From Climacteris rufus (Eukaryota; Chordata; Aves; Passeriformes; Climacteridae): a DNA stretch of 64,000 nucleotides. Position 1 is the stretch's first letter. Every line of letters starts with the position of its first letter. Below are positions 13,101-25,023 of the stretch, one piece after another. The translations under genes and the position numbers were made by a program. The notes under the pieces were generated by a model that had not been told where the DNA came from, did no database searches, and saw only the letters and a list, made by a program, of their open reading frames with translations. Location: NCBI GenBank assembly GCA_013398175.1, contig VZRZ01002089.1, positions 984,358-1,048,357 of the forward strand, given 5' to 3'.

Positions 13101-15624
13101 CCCTTTTTTTTTTTTTCCTGTTTTCTTTAACATGTTTGAAAAAAGACCCTTTTAAAAGCTGAAATAAATTCAGTCTACTGCTATATTTTGGGCCAGTATG
13201 ACATTAGTGATATCGGAGTCATAGGATCTCGAGTGCTGCATTTAAGATACATATGATAATTCTGGTACAAAAAAGATAAGCAGACTTAGGCAGATGCCAT
13301 TCAGATAAGTAAACAAACCATATAATGTGGAGAAGTTTCGAGAAAGTATAAACAGGATTTACAATTTACAAGATGTAAAAATCTTACCTTGGGATAAGGT
13401 GAATGAACTCACAATAACAGACAGGAAACCAGCTTGCTTATTTTCTAGAATTCCCAAAGCTCAGCATGTGTACCATTGCTCATGTCTTGTACCTAGAGTA
13501 GGTACATTTTCCAAAAGCTCCATTGGTCACAAACATTTCTAAGTAACTCTAGCTAGCATGGGAAAATTTTAAGATACACTCCATATACCTACAGGATTAT
13601 TTAGTGTTTTGGCAAAATTTCATGGATATGAACAAGGAATGGAAGATTGAAGGTTTAACAATAAAGTATGCAAAGATAGGAGAAAAAGGACACTTTAAAA
13701 AAATATTCTGCCATATGGCATCCTAGACTGTCTGTGAAGGCAGAAATCAGATTTTGTTCTCTGTCAATGTTTATAAAACTTATGTAACCATCTCAGTTTC
13801 AAGTTTTAAATGAAATGTTAATTACTATACTGAATCAGATTCCTCATAGGAGTACCAGTGTCACAGCAGCCATTTTTAAGTAGAGTGATAACAGGCTGTT
13901 AGTTAAAAGTTGATTAATGCATGGAAATACGGTTTACACCTCTTCATTTTTTCATAGAATATCATAGCTGGCTGCATTTACCATGTAGACATACATCTAC
14001 TTGTTTCTGTTTCACACCTTGTAGGACCTTGGCCTCATGCTTATTCAGAATTAAATGTGCTACAGCACAGCTAAGAATCTCTGTTTTTTCCTGTCAAGAA
14101 GATTAAACAGAGATGTCAACCTAGTTTCTCTTTGTATTAACTTTTCAATTGTGTACATTTAGTCTCTTTAATTTGTTCTCAAATATTGGTTCTAATAATT
14201 CTAGTTCTCAATCTGATTTATTATTATGATTTTTAAATTATTTTTAAATTGTTTTGTTTTGGTTTTCTGATCATGCAGCTCTCAACCTCTCTGTGTTCAC
14301 AGGTTTTATTTACTCACAAAAAAAACCCACTCCTCTTTGCTTTAGATGACATGAATCACTGAAACCAGAGCTAGTCACTAGGCTGCCTTTACAGCCAGTG
14401 GCAGAATGTCCACAAGACAACCCATGCCCTTATTTCATATGTCTGAGATGGTGTAAGTTGTTTTCCTGAGCAGTACTTCCCCTTGATTTTAATGGAAGCT
14501 TAGAGTGACTTTGGCAAACTTCGTGGTGCTTAAAGTAAGTAAAATCAATCCAAACCATATAATCTCAATTGAAAAGAGTGTTGCAAAGGATGGCTACTGA
14601 AAATTAAAAAAAAAAAAAATCTGTATTTTCTTTAGACTGCTCGTTTTGCACACTAATGATGTTCTTTTCTCTGAATGGCTTGAACTACTCCCTCTTACAT
14701 GCTCTGTCAAAACTGAATTTAATCTGTCAGTGGATATCCACTTCTTTTCAATTTGCTGTACCCCCTGGAGATCTTCAATTTTTCCTGCCTTTGACTAGTC
14801 TAAGTAACTTTGTGATATCTGCGTATTTTATAAAATTCCTGATCATTCGAACATCAGTATTCATAAAATTAACATTAACAAAAAGTGGCTTTTCAGATGC
14901 TGAAAATTGTGGTTTTCTTTCTTTCCATTCCAAATAACATCCATGACAACACACTGCACTTCAAGATTATTTGGTTTCTCATTATTATAATCTAAGAGCT
15001 GTAATTGACAATTCTAAGCTTGCATTTTGACAATAGATTGTCCTTTAACCATTTCCTGACTGCTGCCTTATTTGACAACACTGGGAAAATTTTCCCTTAC
15101 AAAAGAACACCAATCTGCCATACAAATACTTATCTCCTAATATTGCTCCCTATTTCCAGTTCCACATTCCACCTGTGCTTTTAAATACAGTTATGCCTGT
15201 GGCATTCCAATCTTCCAGTCTAGAAACTCTTTTTTAAGCTGCAGGTTGAACATTTCTTGATAGCAGTTCGCCTACATTTTAGTACATATCTTCAAAATTC
15301 TTAATGGTTTACTGTGATGAGACCCCAAATCAGCCAAAGCACTGAGACGGATCTGCTCAGGCCTTTAGTGGTCCAAAAAAATTCGAAAGGCTACTAAAAG
15401 CCAAGACTAATTCTTTAATCTTAAATCAGGAACTCATCTTTTAAAATACAGAAAACGGAAAGCAATTGAGAATGGTAACGTGTTTTAAAAGGTTTTTTCC
15501 CCACTGCATGTTGTATCCTTGCAGGTGGGTCTGTGCTTTCGGTGAGTTCAGGGATTCTGAGTGACAGCAAAAGCTTTTGTTTATTCACACTATCATTTTC
15601 CTGTGCCTGCTCAGCTGGTTTGGA

Positions 15625-15675
15625 GGAGGAGGAGGTGGAGGAAGAAGAAGAAAAAGAGCAGGATGAGAAAGGAGG
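15625..15675 (+). repeat. GA-rich purine tract
   Basis: GGAGGAGGAGGTGGAGGAAG followed by AAGAAGAAAAAGAGC. Simple sequence with no known function. Confidence 0.85.
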
Positions 15676-16595
15676 CTTCTACCTCCTATCAGAGGCTTTT
15701 ATTTCACCTAATCATTTCTTAAAGGTATATAATACAGAGCACAACGATAAAACAAATACCATCTGTCCCCACCATGCATGATCAAAGCAAATTGTTGCTT
15801 TCACATTTGTTAAGTTTTTCATAGAATATTCTCTATCCTTGAGAAGAAAGCTAAGAGGAGACAGGCCTTGCTTTAATGAAAATACATTTGACTTGACTGA
15901 GCTGCCCCAGTAACCCAATAAAGTACAGATATTGGATCATCTGGATTTGAAACCAGTCTTTGATGTTTTGTTCAGAAGAAATGAAAAATTTGAGTTAAAA
16001 GCCATCATATTGAAAAGTTTAACAGTGGCATGGCAACTGTCTTTCTTTCTTAGGTATTTTCAAACATTATAGTATATTATCAAGTATTATAATGTGGCTT
16101 ATGATAGCCTACCATATAGTTAATGCAACTTTCATCACTTCCCATTCGTCATGAATTGAGAACGTGAAATGGAGAGTCATTGCAGCATGACTGTTGTGTA
16201 GTAACTTTTTAAGCCACAGCTACTTGTTTCTGTGTCTTGAAAGAAAGAGAAAATAAAATCTCCTCTGTGGAAGATCTCAGGGGATTAGCGTATCTGTGAA
16301 ACACAATTAGATGTTCAAATTTTATATGTACTTCTATTCAATTAGAAATGTCATTCAATTAGCAATGAACTTGTAAACTGAAATTAGTAGAAGGAAACCA
16401 AGAACTCAGTGCATTACTGTCAAATTTGCAACAAATTTGGACCTTTTTTCTCTGACAAGAAGCAGCAGTTCATATTTAGTACTCAAACATTTTTCTGAAC
16501 TTTAAAGGGACTCCAAAATGAAAATACAGCAAAAAGTATTTAAAGTATGTGAAGGTGCTGAGAGAAGATTTTATGGTAAACAACTAACTGTGGAA

Positions 16596-17885
16596 TAACT
16601 AGGACCCCTGTCAGCCTCACACCTGTGCCTGGAAACCTCATAGAATCTATTCTAACGCAAGCAGAGGACAGGAAGGTGATTAAAGACAGCAACACAGCTT
16701 TACCATGTGCAAGTCCTGTCTGATAAACCTAGTGGTCTTCTGTGATGGACTGACTGCATCAGTGGACAAGGGAAGAGTTATGGATGTCATCTGGACTTCT
16801 GCAAAACCTTAGACATGGTCCCAACATCCTTCTCTCTAAATTGGAGAGATAAGGATTTGATGGGCGGACTCTATGGTGGATGAGAATTTGGTTGGATGGT
16901 CATATCCAGAGGGTAGTGGTTCATGGCTCAGTATCCTGATGGACACTGATGACAAGTGGTGCCCCTCAGGAGTTCATGCTGGGACAAGTATTGTTTAATA
17001 TCTTCATCAGTAGACCAAGGAATCAAATGCACCCTCAGCAAGTCTGTAGAACACACCAAGCTGAGCGGTGTGGTTGACACACCTGAAGGATGGGATGCCA
17101 TCCAGAGGGACCTGGACAAGCTCAAGACCTGGGCCCATGGGAACCTCAACTAGGCCAAGTGCAAGGTGCTGCAGCTGGGTTTGTGCAATCCAATCCCTGG
17201 AATCAACAAAGGCTGAGGGATGAACTGATTGAGAGCGGCACCGAGGAGGACTTGGGAATACTGGGGGATCAAAAGCTGGACCTGAGCTGGCAGTGTGTGC
17301 TTGCAGCCCAGAAAGTCAATCCTATCCTGAGCTACATCAAAAGCCATGTGCCCAGCAGGGTGAGGGAGGTGATCCTGCCCCTCTACTCCACCCTGGCAAA
17401 ACCCCACCTCTTGTGCTGCATCCAGCGCTGGGGTTCCCAGCACAGGAAGGACATGAAGCTGTTTGAGTGAGTCCAGATGAGGGTCAGAAAAATGATCAGG
17501 GGTCTGGGGCACCATTACTGTGAAGACAGAGTGACAGAGTTGGCGTTCTCCAGCCTGGAGAAGAGAAGGCTCCACAGAAATCTTAATGTAGCCTTTCACT
17601 CATTGAAGGGGGCTATAAGAAAGATAGGAACAAACTTTTTAGCATGGCCTGTTGCAATAGGACAAGAGACAATGGTTTTAACCTAAAAATGGTAAATTTA
17701 GACTAGATATAAGAAAAAAAGTTTTTTATAATAAGGGTGGTTAAACACTGAAATGGGTTTCCCAGAGAGGTGGTGGAAGACATCCCACTTTTGGAAATAT
17801 TCAGGGTCAGGCTGGATGAGGCTCTGAGAAAACCTGAGTGAGTTGAAAATTTCTCTTCTAACCCAAACCATACTGTGATTCTATT
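16596..17885 (+). mobile_element. CR1 LINE, 5'-truncated
   Basis: The plus-oriented copy begins within ORF2 (CCTGTCAGCCTCACACCTG) and runs to the 3' end near ACTGTGATTCTATT. Decoded pieces include TPEGWDAIQRDLDKLKTWAH and SHVPSRVREVILPLYSTLAK, in different frames. At 17043-17054 the catalytic FADD position reads Ser-Val-Glu-His, so the reverse transcriptase is dead. It is antisense to ADGRB3 and within its intron. Confidence 0.94.
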
Positions 17886-20089
17886 TTATGAACTATTGGA
17901 TTGTTCTGTTTAAAGATGAATATAGGCAAAATTTGGGTCTCTTTTATGCATAATATCTGCTTCCTGCATTACATATGTTTGTTGACTTAAAATAATATTG
18001 TCATAGACAAGAACTCACACAATTATAGACTCTTCTTGGTACAGAATAATTAATGCTAAGACAAGTCAACAACTGCATAGTTTGTTCTTCTCAGTTGAGA
18101 TCAACATAAATGTTCCCTAAATTCTAAGTATATAGGCAGTCAGACAGTGATGCCAATGCCCTAAGGACAACTACACTAAAACTGAATTATTCCATATGCA
18201 TTCCTTTCTTGTTAGTGAAAATGAGGAATTACTCCTTGCTGATAGAAGCCTTCTGTCCCTATCTCAGCATGTCACCTGAGCTCAAGTATTCTGGTCAATG
18301 ATTTGCACAGCAGTGACTTGCACAGAGTGTACTTTTTTGATGGTTGACCAAGCATAGGGAGGATAAACTTGTGCCAATGTATCAAGGCACAGAGCTAGGT
18401 AGTCAGATTAAACCTATAAATTCACTTTCAGTTTTCATAATTCATTTTTCCGTTTTTTCCTATTCCTTTGATGGTTTTATAGTTAAGAACAGACCTCCTG
18501 AGCACCTAAAAATATCTTACATGTGGGAAGAGGAAGATAGTAAAAAGAAAGACTGCTAAAATTCTGCAGTTATCTAAACTAGCCAGTGCATGGTACAGTT
18601 TCTGATTCAATTGAAAAGCTGTTGCTCTTTCCCTTGTGAAGCTATGAATATGTAGATACGCAGATTACTTAAATGCATCTTCTTAAAACATTTTTAATTT
18701 TTTAGAGGACAAACAGATTAGAATGCCCTACAACATGCCACTTACAATGGGTTGTGCTCTTTAAATAAATGTCATGGAACACATTTCAGAAAAGATACTT
18801 TTCTTTATAAATGTGTGCAGGGTCTAGCACAATGAAGGACTGACAACTGGAAGAAGCTTTTAGTGGTACTACAGTGCAAACAGTAGTATTACAAAAATAA
18901 TAAATCCCTGGTTAAAATCATACTGAAATGTTTTAAACATTTTAAGACTGCCAGAGTTATTTTTGGTGACTTCTTTGACACGTGTCTAGTACAAAGCTGT
19001 GCCTTACGTGGGCTAGTGTTTACAGTTCTGTCACTCTGTAATATGAACTGAAGAACAGTAATAAATATTTTTTATTGCAGAGCAGCAAGCTAAATATTCA
19101 ATAGGGACAATTTAACATTTTCCCTGCTTTATTTTGCCAACTAATTTCAAAACTATTTTCTAACTAATTGTAATGACTTCCTGGAGAACTGACTGGCATA
19201 TATGTACAGTAAGTTACTAACTTAAAATCTGAAAAAATGTATTGACACCAGAAGCTTTGCTATCATACAATCACATATTTTGAATTTGTTCCTTACATGC
19301 AACTTCCTAATACTTTTCTGGCACTATAAACCTGCAACTGTAGAAAGTTAGTTGAATAATAGAGCTACTAAACAAAGACAAAATGCTTAGAGAACAGCTT
19401 TTAAAACGAATTTTTTAGTTGAATTTTTAAAAAAATGTTGCAATATTACAGAGCATTTATGACTACTAATAAATGCAATTGAGTTGGCAAGCATTGTCAT
19501 ATTTGATTATTGTTATTATATGATTATATTACCATTACCTGGCATTATCCAGTAGCAAAAACAAACTTTGAAAAATAAATCTGAATAAAATTTTGGAACT
19601 GTTACACATGGAAAAAGTAATGTAAGAAATTCAAGGCTGTCATTATTTTGGTAATTAATAGATTTTTTAAATTATTACTTATCTATGCTGATTATTATCA
19701 CACCATAATATGCACAAAGACTGTTCTTTGGGAAAATGAAATATTAAAAGACATAAGATCAACAAAAGAAACATTTCTCAAGTTATTAAGTATATGAATA
19801 TTATCTTAATTAGCACAATTTTATAAATTAACATTTGAAACACGTATATCCTGGCAACGCTCTAACATGTACCTACAGTTCATAAAACTTTGCATTTAGA
19901 TCTTGAGACATAACTATGGAGAAGTCCAATGTGTAAGGCACTCTGCATGTGCTAAACCAGAGATAACCAAGCAACAGATAATCTGGAGGAGGAGAAGCAG
20001 CCCAATCTGGATTGTGATAGAGACAGCAACTCTATAGTACATACTTGCAACTTCTGATTTTCAATAGGTCATAAATTTCTATTTCTTAC

Positions 20090-20198
20090 CTACATTTCCA
20101 GTCATTAGGTATGAATTCTGAAAGTCCATCATTCCCATTCCAACAATGTGTATAAAATCTTCAATCACCTGCATTAACTCCACTGAGCCTGGGTAGAT
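20090..20198 (-). CDS. ADGRB3: ADGRB3 exon of GAIN region (last visible)
   Basis: A 109-bp exon, phase 0 to phase 1. It reads IYPGSVELMQVIEDFIHIVG, then MGMMDFQNSYLMTGNV and one extra base. The acceptor is CCTTTGTTAG before ATCTACCC and the donor is GTAG followed by GTAAGAAAT. An earlier GT inside GTAGGTAAG is possible, but GTAAGA fits the consensus better and keeps the expected Val-Val junction. It belongs to GAIN subdomain A. The next exon should begin in phase 1, and I did not find it below this point. Confidence 0.95.
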
Positions 20199-23100
20199 CT
20201 AACAAAGGAAGGTCAGACATGACATTAACTATCAAAATGTCTACAGCAGATAATTAAAATAAAATCTAAATGCCATCAAAAGAAATGTGAGACTTAACAG
20301 TCAAACAGCTCCTTCTATTTTAATATTGAACATTTTCTGTTACTTTAAAATAACCATTTTGCTATTAAATCATCATATAAACAGATACCATTTCCCATAA
20401 AGTTATGTGAAATCCACTTTGCACTGGAACTGTGAAATGTTTCCTCTGTCACAACACTAATCAAAAACTTACTGGCCACTACTTTCATGAATTGTTAAAA
20501 CATTTAATATTACAGAATAGCTCTAACTAATACTTCCTTCCTCTAGAAGAGATCTTCAGTAACTTCAGAACTATTGATACAAAGAGCTGAATGCAAATCT
20601 TACTGTGGCCTCACCACCATGACCACCTTTGTTGCATTAATCAACATGTAAGTAATATAAATATTTACTGATAGTACTATTTTCATTGCTGATATGGAGT
20701 AGCAGAATCATAGAATATCTGAGCTTGGAAGGGACCAATGGAGATTGTAAGTTCAACCCTCTGTGCAAAGCAAGATCAGCCCTAGCAAGTTGGCCAGGAC
20801 CACATCCAGTTGGATGCTGAATGTTGCTCAGGAAGACAACCCAGAGCTTGTCTGCATAACATGTTCTAGCATTCAATCACTCTCACAGCCAGTTTTTCTT
20901 ATACATAAATGGCATTTTCTGTATTTTAATTTTTGCCCCTTGTTTCTTATTATGTCACTGGACACCACTGAGACTTGGCTCAGTCTTCTTTACTCCTCCT
21001 CCCCTTCAGGAACTTTTCATATTTCCAGGATCCTCACTTTTCCAAGCAAAATAGTGTCCACTGTTTCAGCCTCTCCTTGCATATCAGATGCTCTAATTCC
21101 CTTAATATCTCCATGGTATTTTGCTGGGCTCATTCCATTACTTTGTGTCTTATATTAGGGAGCCCAGAAATGGACACGGTAAACTAAAATAAATTGCAGT
21201 AGCCTTGGCATTCCTAATGTAGCCTTTCAATTTAACTTTTAAAATGATAAGAAATATCACATTTCCAAGAAATGTAATTTATGTGCAAAGTTGTAAGCTA
21301 TTAACAAAGACATAATTTTAAAAATATTTAATAATAATGATTAATCAGCAAAAGACCATTAAAGATCATAACAGTTGTTAATAAGAAAAAAAGTTCTGTT
21401 CATATCACATAGATTAAAAAATCTCTTTTGGTTTTTATTGCCTGTTATGAACAAGACAATTTTCAGTAGCACAGTATTTTGCAATAGAATAATAATAGAT
21501 GACCTGTTCATAGTGATTTTTTCTTTGTATCAGTGAAATGTCCAAATTTCACTTTATAAGCAATATTCAACCCATTCTTTAGTCTACTGGGACTGCAGAC
21601 TCTAAAAAAAAGCCCATAGAGATATAAATTCCAGCATGCTGTACTCCATCTTCATCTTGCTTTATCTATCTAGATGCATAGTTGCTTGGTTCACAACAGA
21701 GAATTTCACAAGGTGCTTTGTTTTCTATATGAATCTTTTTATAAAAGGTAAGGCAGCAATACTGTTTTGAAGAATTTTTTGTGGCAATTATGATCCTAAC
21801 AGGTTGCAAATGCTGCTTCAGGTGAAGGAGATTTAATGTCTGGTTTCCTAAAGATGAATTACTAAGGTAGTAAAAAGTTTTTGCATCCCTCTCATTCAAA
21901 GCACACACACTCACAGATTATGTACTAAGCAAAAATTTCAGTGAGAAGATTTTTTTAAACTCTAGTTCTTGCTATTTTATAGTAAAAACTTTAGCAGGAA
22001 CTGTTGAGCAGTCAGTTGAGCAGGTACTCTCAGTTTTTATCTATCTGAAGTACTGGTTAATCAATAGGATGCCAGCAGACTGTGATGAAAAATATGCAGA
22101 ATAGCTCCTCTGTTTTTTGAAACTCCAGTACAAACTTACGCATTGTGGATTGAAGCGGCTTCCTGTGTGCAGTGCTTTACATCAGCTCTTAAAAAAAGGC
22201 AAGTATTAAAGTGAGTGCTGCTTATCTGAATGCTATATAACCTGTAATTAATGGTTATCAACTGTTGGTATTTAAGCTAGAAAAAAGGATGTGCTGAGGC
22301 ATTGCAGCTGTACACTTGATTGAAAGTCAGCAATTTGCTGACAGTGTGTAAGATTTTCCTTCCACCAAAGAATTTAGGAAACAGGCTAAGAGATTTATGC
22401 TAACAGTAGTTGTAAAGTTTAAGAAAACCATGCAAAGTGGCAAAAAGGTTGGTTAGACTGCACCTAGGTTTGCCATGTTTTATTACAGAAAATTTGGCTG
22501 AGTGGTTGAATCAGAAACAGGATCACCTTTAGTCGCTGGTGTTTGTACTGAGTTGTATTCACAGCACAAGACTTACACACCTTCTTTTCTATTTCACTTC
22601 TTTCTTTGCTTTTGACATAAAAACTGAAAAATCTTCATAGAGGATGTAGTAATTTCAAACAATATTATTTTCTGTTTTAAAATCCAGTTGTTTTAACCCT
22701 AAATGTTCAGTGTTTTACGCAAAATCTGATAGAAAACAATATTTTGAATAGGAATTTTTTTTCCCTCTCAATAGTGAAAAAAAAAAAAAGAATCTTAAAA
22801 GTACTTAGCTGTCCTGCTCACCCTTCCTAGACGGTATGAAGAGCTACGTGCTTCCAAAGTTGCTTTGAGACTGTTTGTGTAACTGCACAAGAACAGCAGT
22901 AAGACCAGGGGTATTGGTTTTTTGGGGGTCATATCTCAGTAGTCTAAGACTTAGTGGATTCCCTAGCTTTGTCATCAGGCACCTATGGCCCCACTACTCC
23001 TGTGTTCAGATCATCTTGGTGTTTTTTGGGTTCCTGCCTGCCTACCAGTGCTGTACTCAGGTCTGTGACAACGAATTAGAAGGCAGAAAGAAGGAGCTAC

Positions 23101-24954
23101 GGAAAAGTAGAAGTAACTAATTCCCTCTCTGTTTTTCAACACCGCTCCTTCTACCAGAAGCAATGAAAAGAGGGAACTGGAGATTTATTGTTCCCTCTTT
23201 GTCTCCATATTCTCAGAATTTCCTCTTAGGTGCTGTCATCCCCTAATCTATGGGGTCACACGGCAGACAAGGCAAGGTGGAGGTGGAAGACAAGGTTGAT
23301 AATATAGGAGTGGTATCAGGTCTGTTTATTACTGGGGCTAAAATAATTGCTTAATATTGATTTCCTTATCTTGGCACTGTTTATGGAAACTGCCCACGTG
23401 CATGTGATTTTGCTGCTTCCATGCACCAGCACTAAGGAAAATGACACACTTCATCTGTTTTTATATCTAGCTCTTATAGAGAGGAACAGAAAAACAGCTA
23501 AAGAAAAATACAATGCCCAGTTGGATTCCATCGGGTCAGCTGCAGTGTCATATGTCTTCTGCAAGGTTTGAATTAGTGGTGAAAAGTTCTATCTTCCTTT
23601 TCTTAGTGATATCATAGACATGAACTTACAGAACTAAAGGTAAATAGATTCAAAGGTCTTTAAACACCTAATGATTTATTAAGAACCACATGAAAAGTGA
23701 ATTAATTTCAAGTATCTCTATAACACAGTCATGATGACTGCACAAGAGTCCACCAAAGACCTATGTAAGCTGTTCTCTTGCTTTTGACAGAGGCAAAAAG
23801 CCAATGTCTAAGGAAGAGTATAAAGGAGCAGGCACATAGTGACACTTCTTTTGAAATTCTTGCCTAGCCTGTAGCAGTTCTTTTGCCAAAGAACTTCCTT
23901 ATATAAAATCAAGCTTTTTCTTTCATAAATTTGCTTATTTACCTTTTTAACTTGTGTCCTATCAGTGTAAGAAGTTCTGCAAGCTAGCCTTCTGTAGGAA
24001 AAACTATCTCCTGTATTCATTCTGAATGCATGTTATTTTACGAGAAGCACGAGTGAGTAGATTAAACATTCCTGCATCACATTCTCCAAACCACTTCTGA
24101 TTTTAAAAGCTTCTATTGCAAATAAGTGCACTTGACTCTTTTCCATACTGAAATATCCTGCTTGTTTAAACATTCTTCATATAGAAATGTTTCCCTGGCT
24201 TGCCTGGCTTTGGCCACATCCACAATTTTTCCTCTTTACATAATTATGTTCATCCCCATTGTCACTGTTATTTGTATCTGAATAAATTTGATGATATTAT
24301 GGTCATGTTCATGAGCACAAATATTAACATTGTCCAGTAGATTCTTGGTATAAACATGTAGGCAATTCTCATAGCCAAGGGGAAAAAAAGAAAAAGAGGG
24401 GGGGTGAATTTTATTTGAATTTTAAAGTCTCCTATCATAAATTAATGATTTTTGCTAGACTTTCTTATTTTATAAAGTGTTATCATGATATCTACCTTAG
24501 TCCGGAAATGTGTCAGTCCTGAGGATCACAACTGTTCTTCTAAATATAACTTTCTACAAAAGGTCTACTGTTTGCATTTCTGTAAGTTGTTTGGGGATAT
24601 CGCATAAGGTCCTTAGGTGAGTTCTGATGTGTTGTGTTTAACAAAAGCAGCATTGCAGCAAGCCTTTAGTAGCATTTTTCAGGTTTTGTACTTCATGACA
24701 ATGTCCAAAGCAAAGACATAGAGCATAATCCTTCAAAATGTTAATAAAAATCTGTTTATCAAAAGAAGCACCTTATATTATTAAAATAATTTCAATATAA
24801 TGAATTAGTCAGTGGGTCCCGTAATTGTTTCTTTTTGAAAAATATAATTTTTTCCCCCAAAATATTCTCTCACTTATGATTTCCTTTCAACTACAACAAA
24901 ATGAATCTTTCACTTGATCTTTGATACCATATATCAAACTTTGTCAAATCTTAC
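20199..24954 (-). other. ADGRB3: ADGRB3 intron within GAIN region, with CR1
   Basis: A 4756-bp intron carrying a minus-oriented CR1 tail at 20706-21215, about 500 bp upstream (in gene sense) of the next exon. The rest is AT-rich with no recognised feature. Confidence 0.88.
20706..21215 (-). mobile_element. CR1 LINE 3' fragment
   Basis: Minus-oriented. It opens with the inverted CR1 tail AATCATAGAATATCTGAGCT and TTGGAAGGGACC. It continues through a region matching the CR1 3' section (CACATCCAGTTGGATGCTGA, later GGGAGCCCAGAAATGGACAC). The inner end near 21215 is approximate. It lies in sense with ADGRB3. Confidence 0.88.
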
Positions 24955-25023
24955 CTGTTGTGCATCTTCCCATTTCTCTTTGTTTTCTTCATCTAAGAGA
25001 TTACTAATGATTTGAAAGAAGTT
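24955..25023 (-). CDS. ADGRB3: ADGRB3 short exon of GAIN region
   Basis: A 69-bp exon (23 codons), phase 0 to phase 0, encoding NFFQIISNLLDEENKEKWED followed by AQQ. The acceptor is GATTTTTCAG before AACTTC and the donor is CAACAG followed by GTAAGATTT, both strong. It continues GAIN subdomain A directly after DGVQ of the preceding exon. Its multiple-of-three length means skipping would keep the frame. It is too short to be found by reading-frame length, and was found from its sequence and splice borders. Confidence 0.95.

Larger units (their letters stand above)
1..20089 (-). other. ADGRB3: ADGRB3 intron downstream of the last visible exon (partial)
   Basis: At least 20 kb without a recognisable exon. 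It contains two long CR1 copies (5341-6730 and 16596-17885), an unclassified possible retroelement relic at about 2090-2530, a T/G-rich low-complexity tract at 9925-10100 and several A or T tracts. I looked for the expected continuation of the GAIN domain on the minus strand and did not see it, but a short exon could be missed by eye. Confidence 0.75.

Noticed and set aside
15533..15781. Frame with a Glu-rich acidic run
   Set aside because: It is translated GA-rich simple sequence.
17090..17599. Frames of 126 (plus) and 149 (minus) codons
   Set aside because: Both fall in the 16596-17885 CR1 copy; no host gene is indicated.
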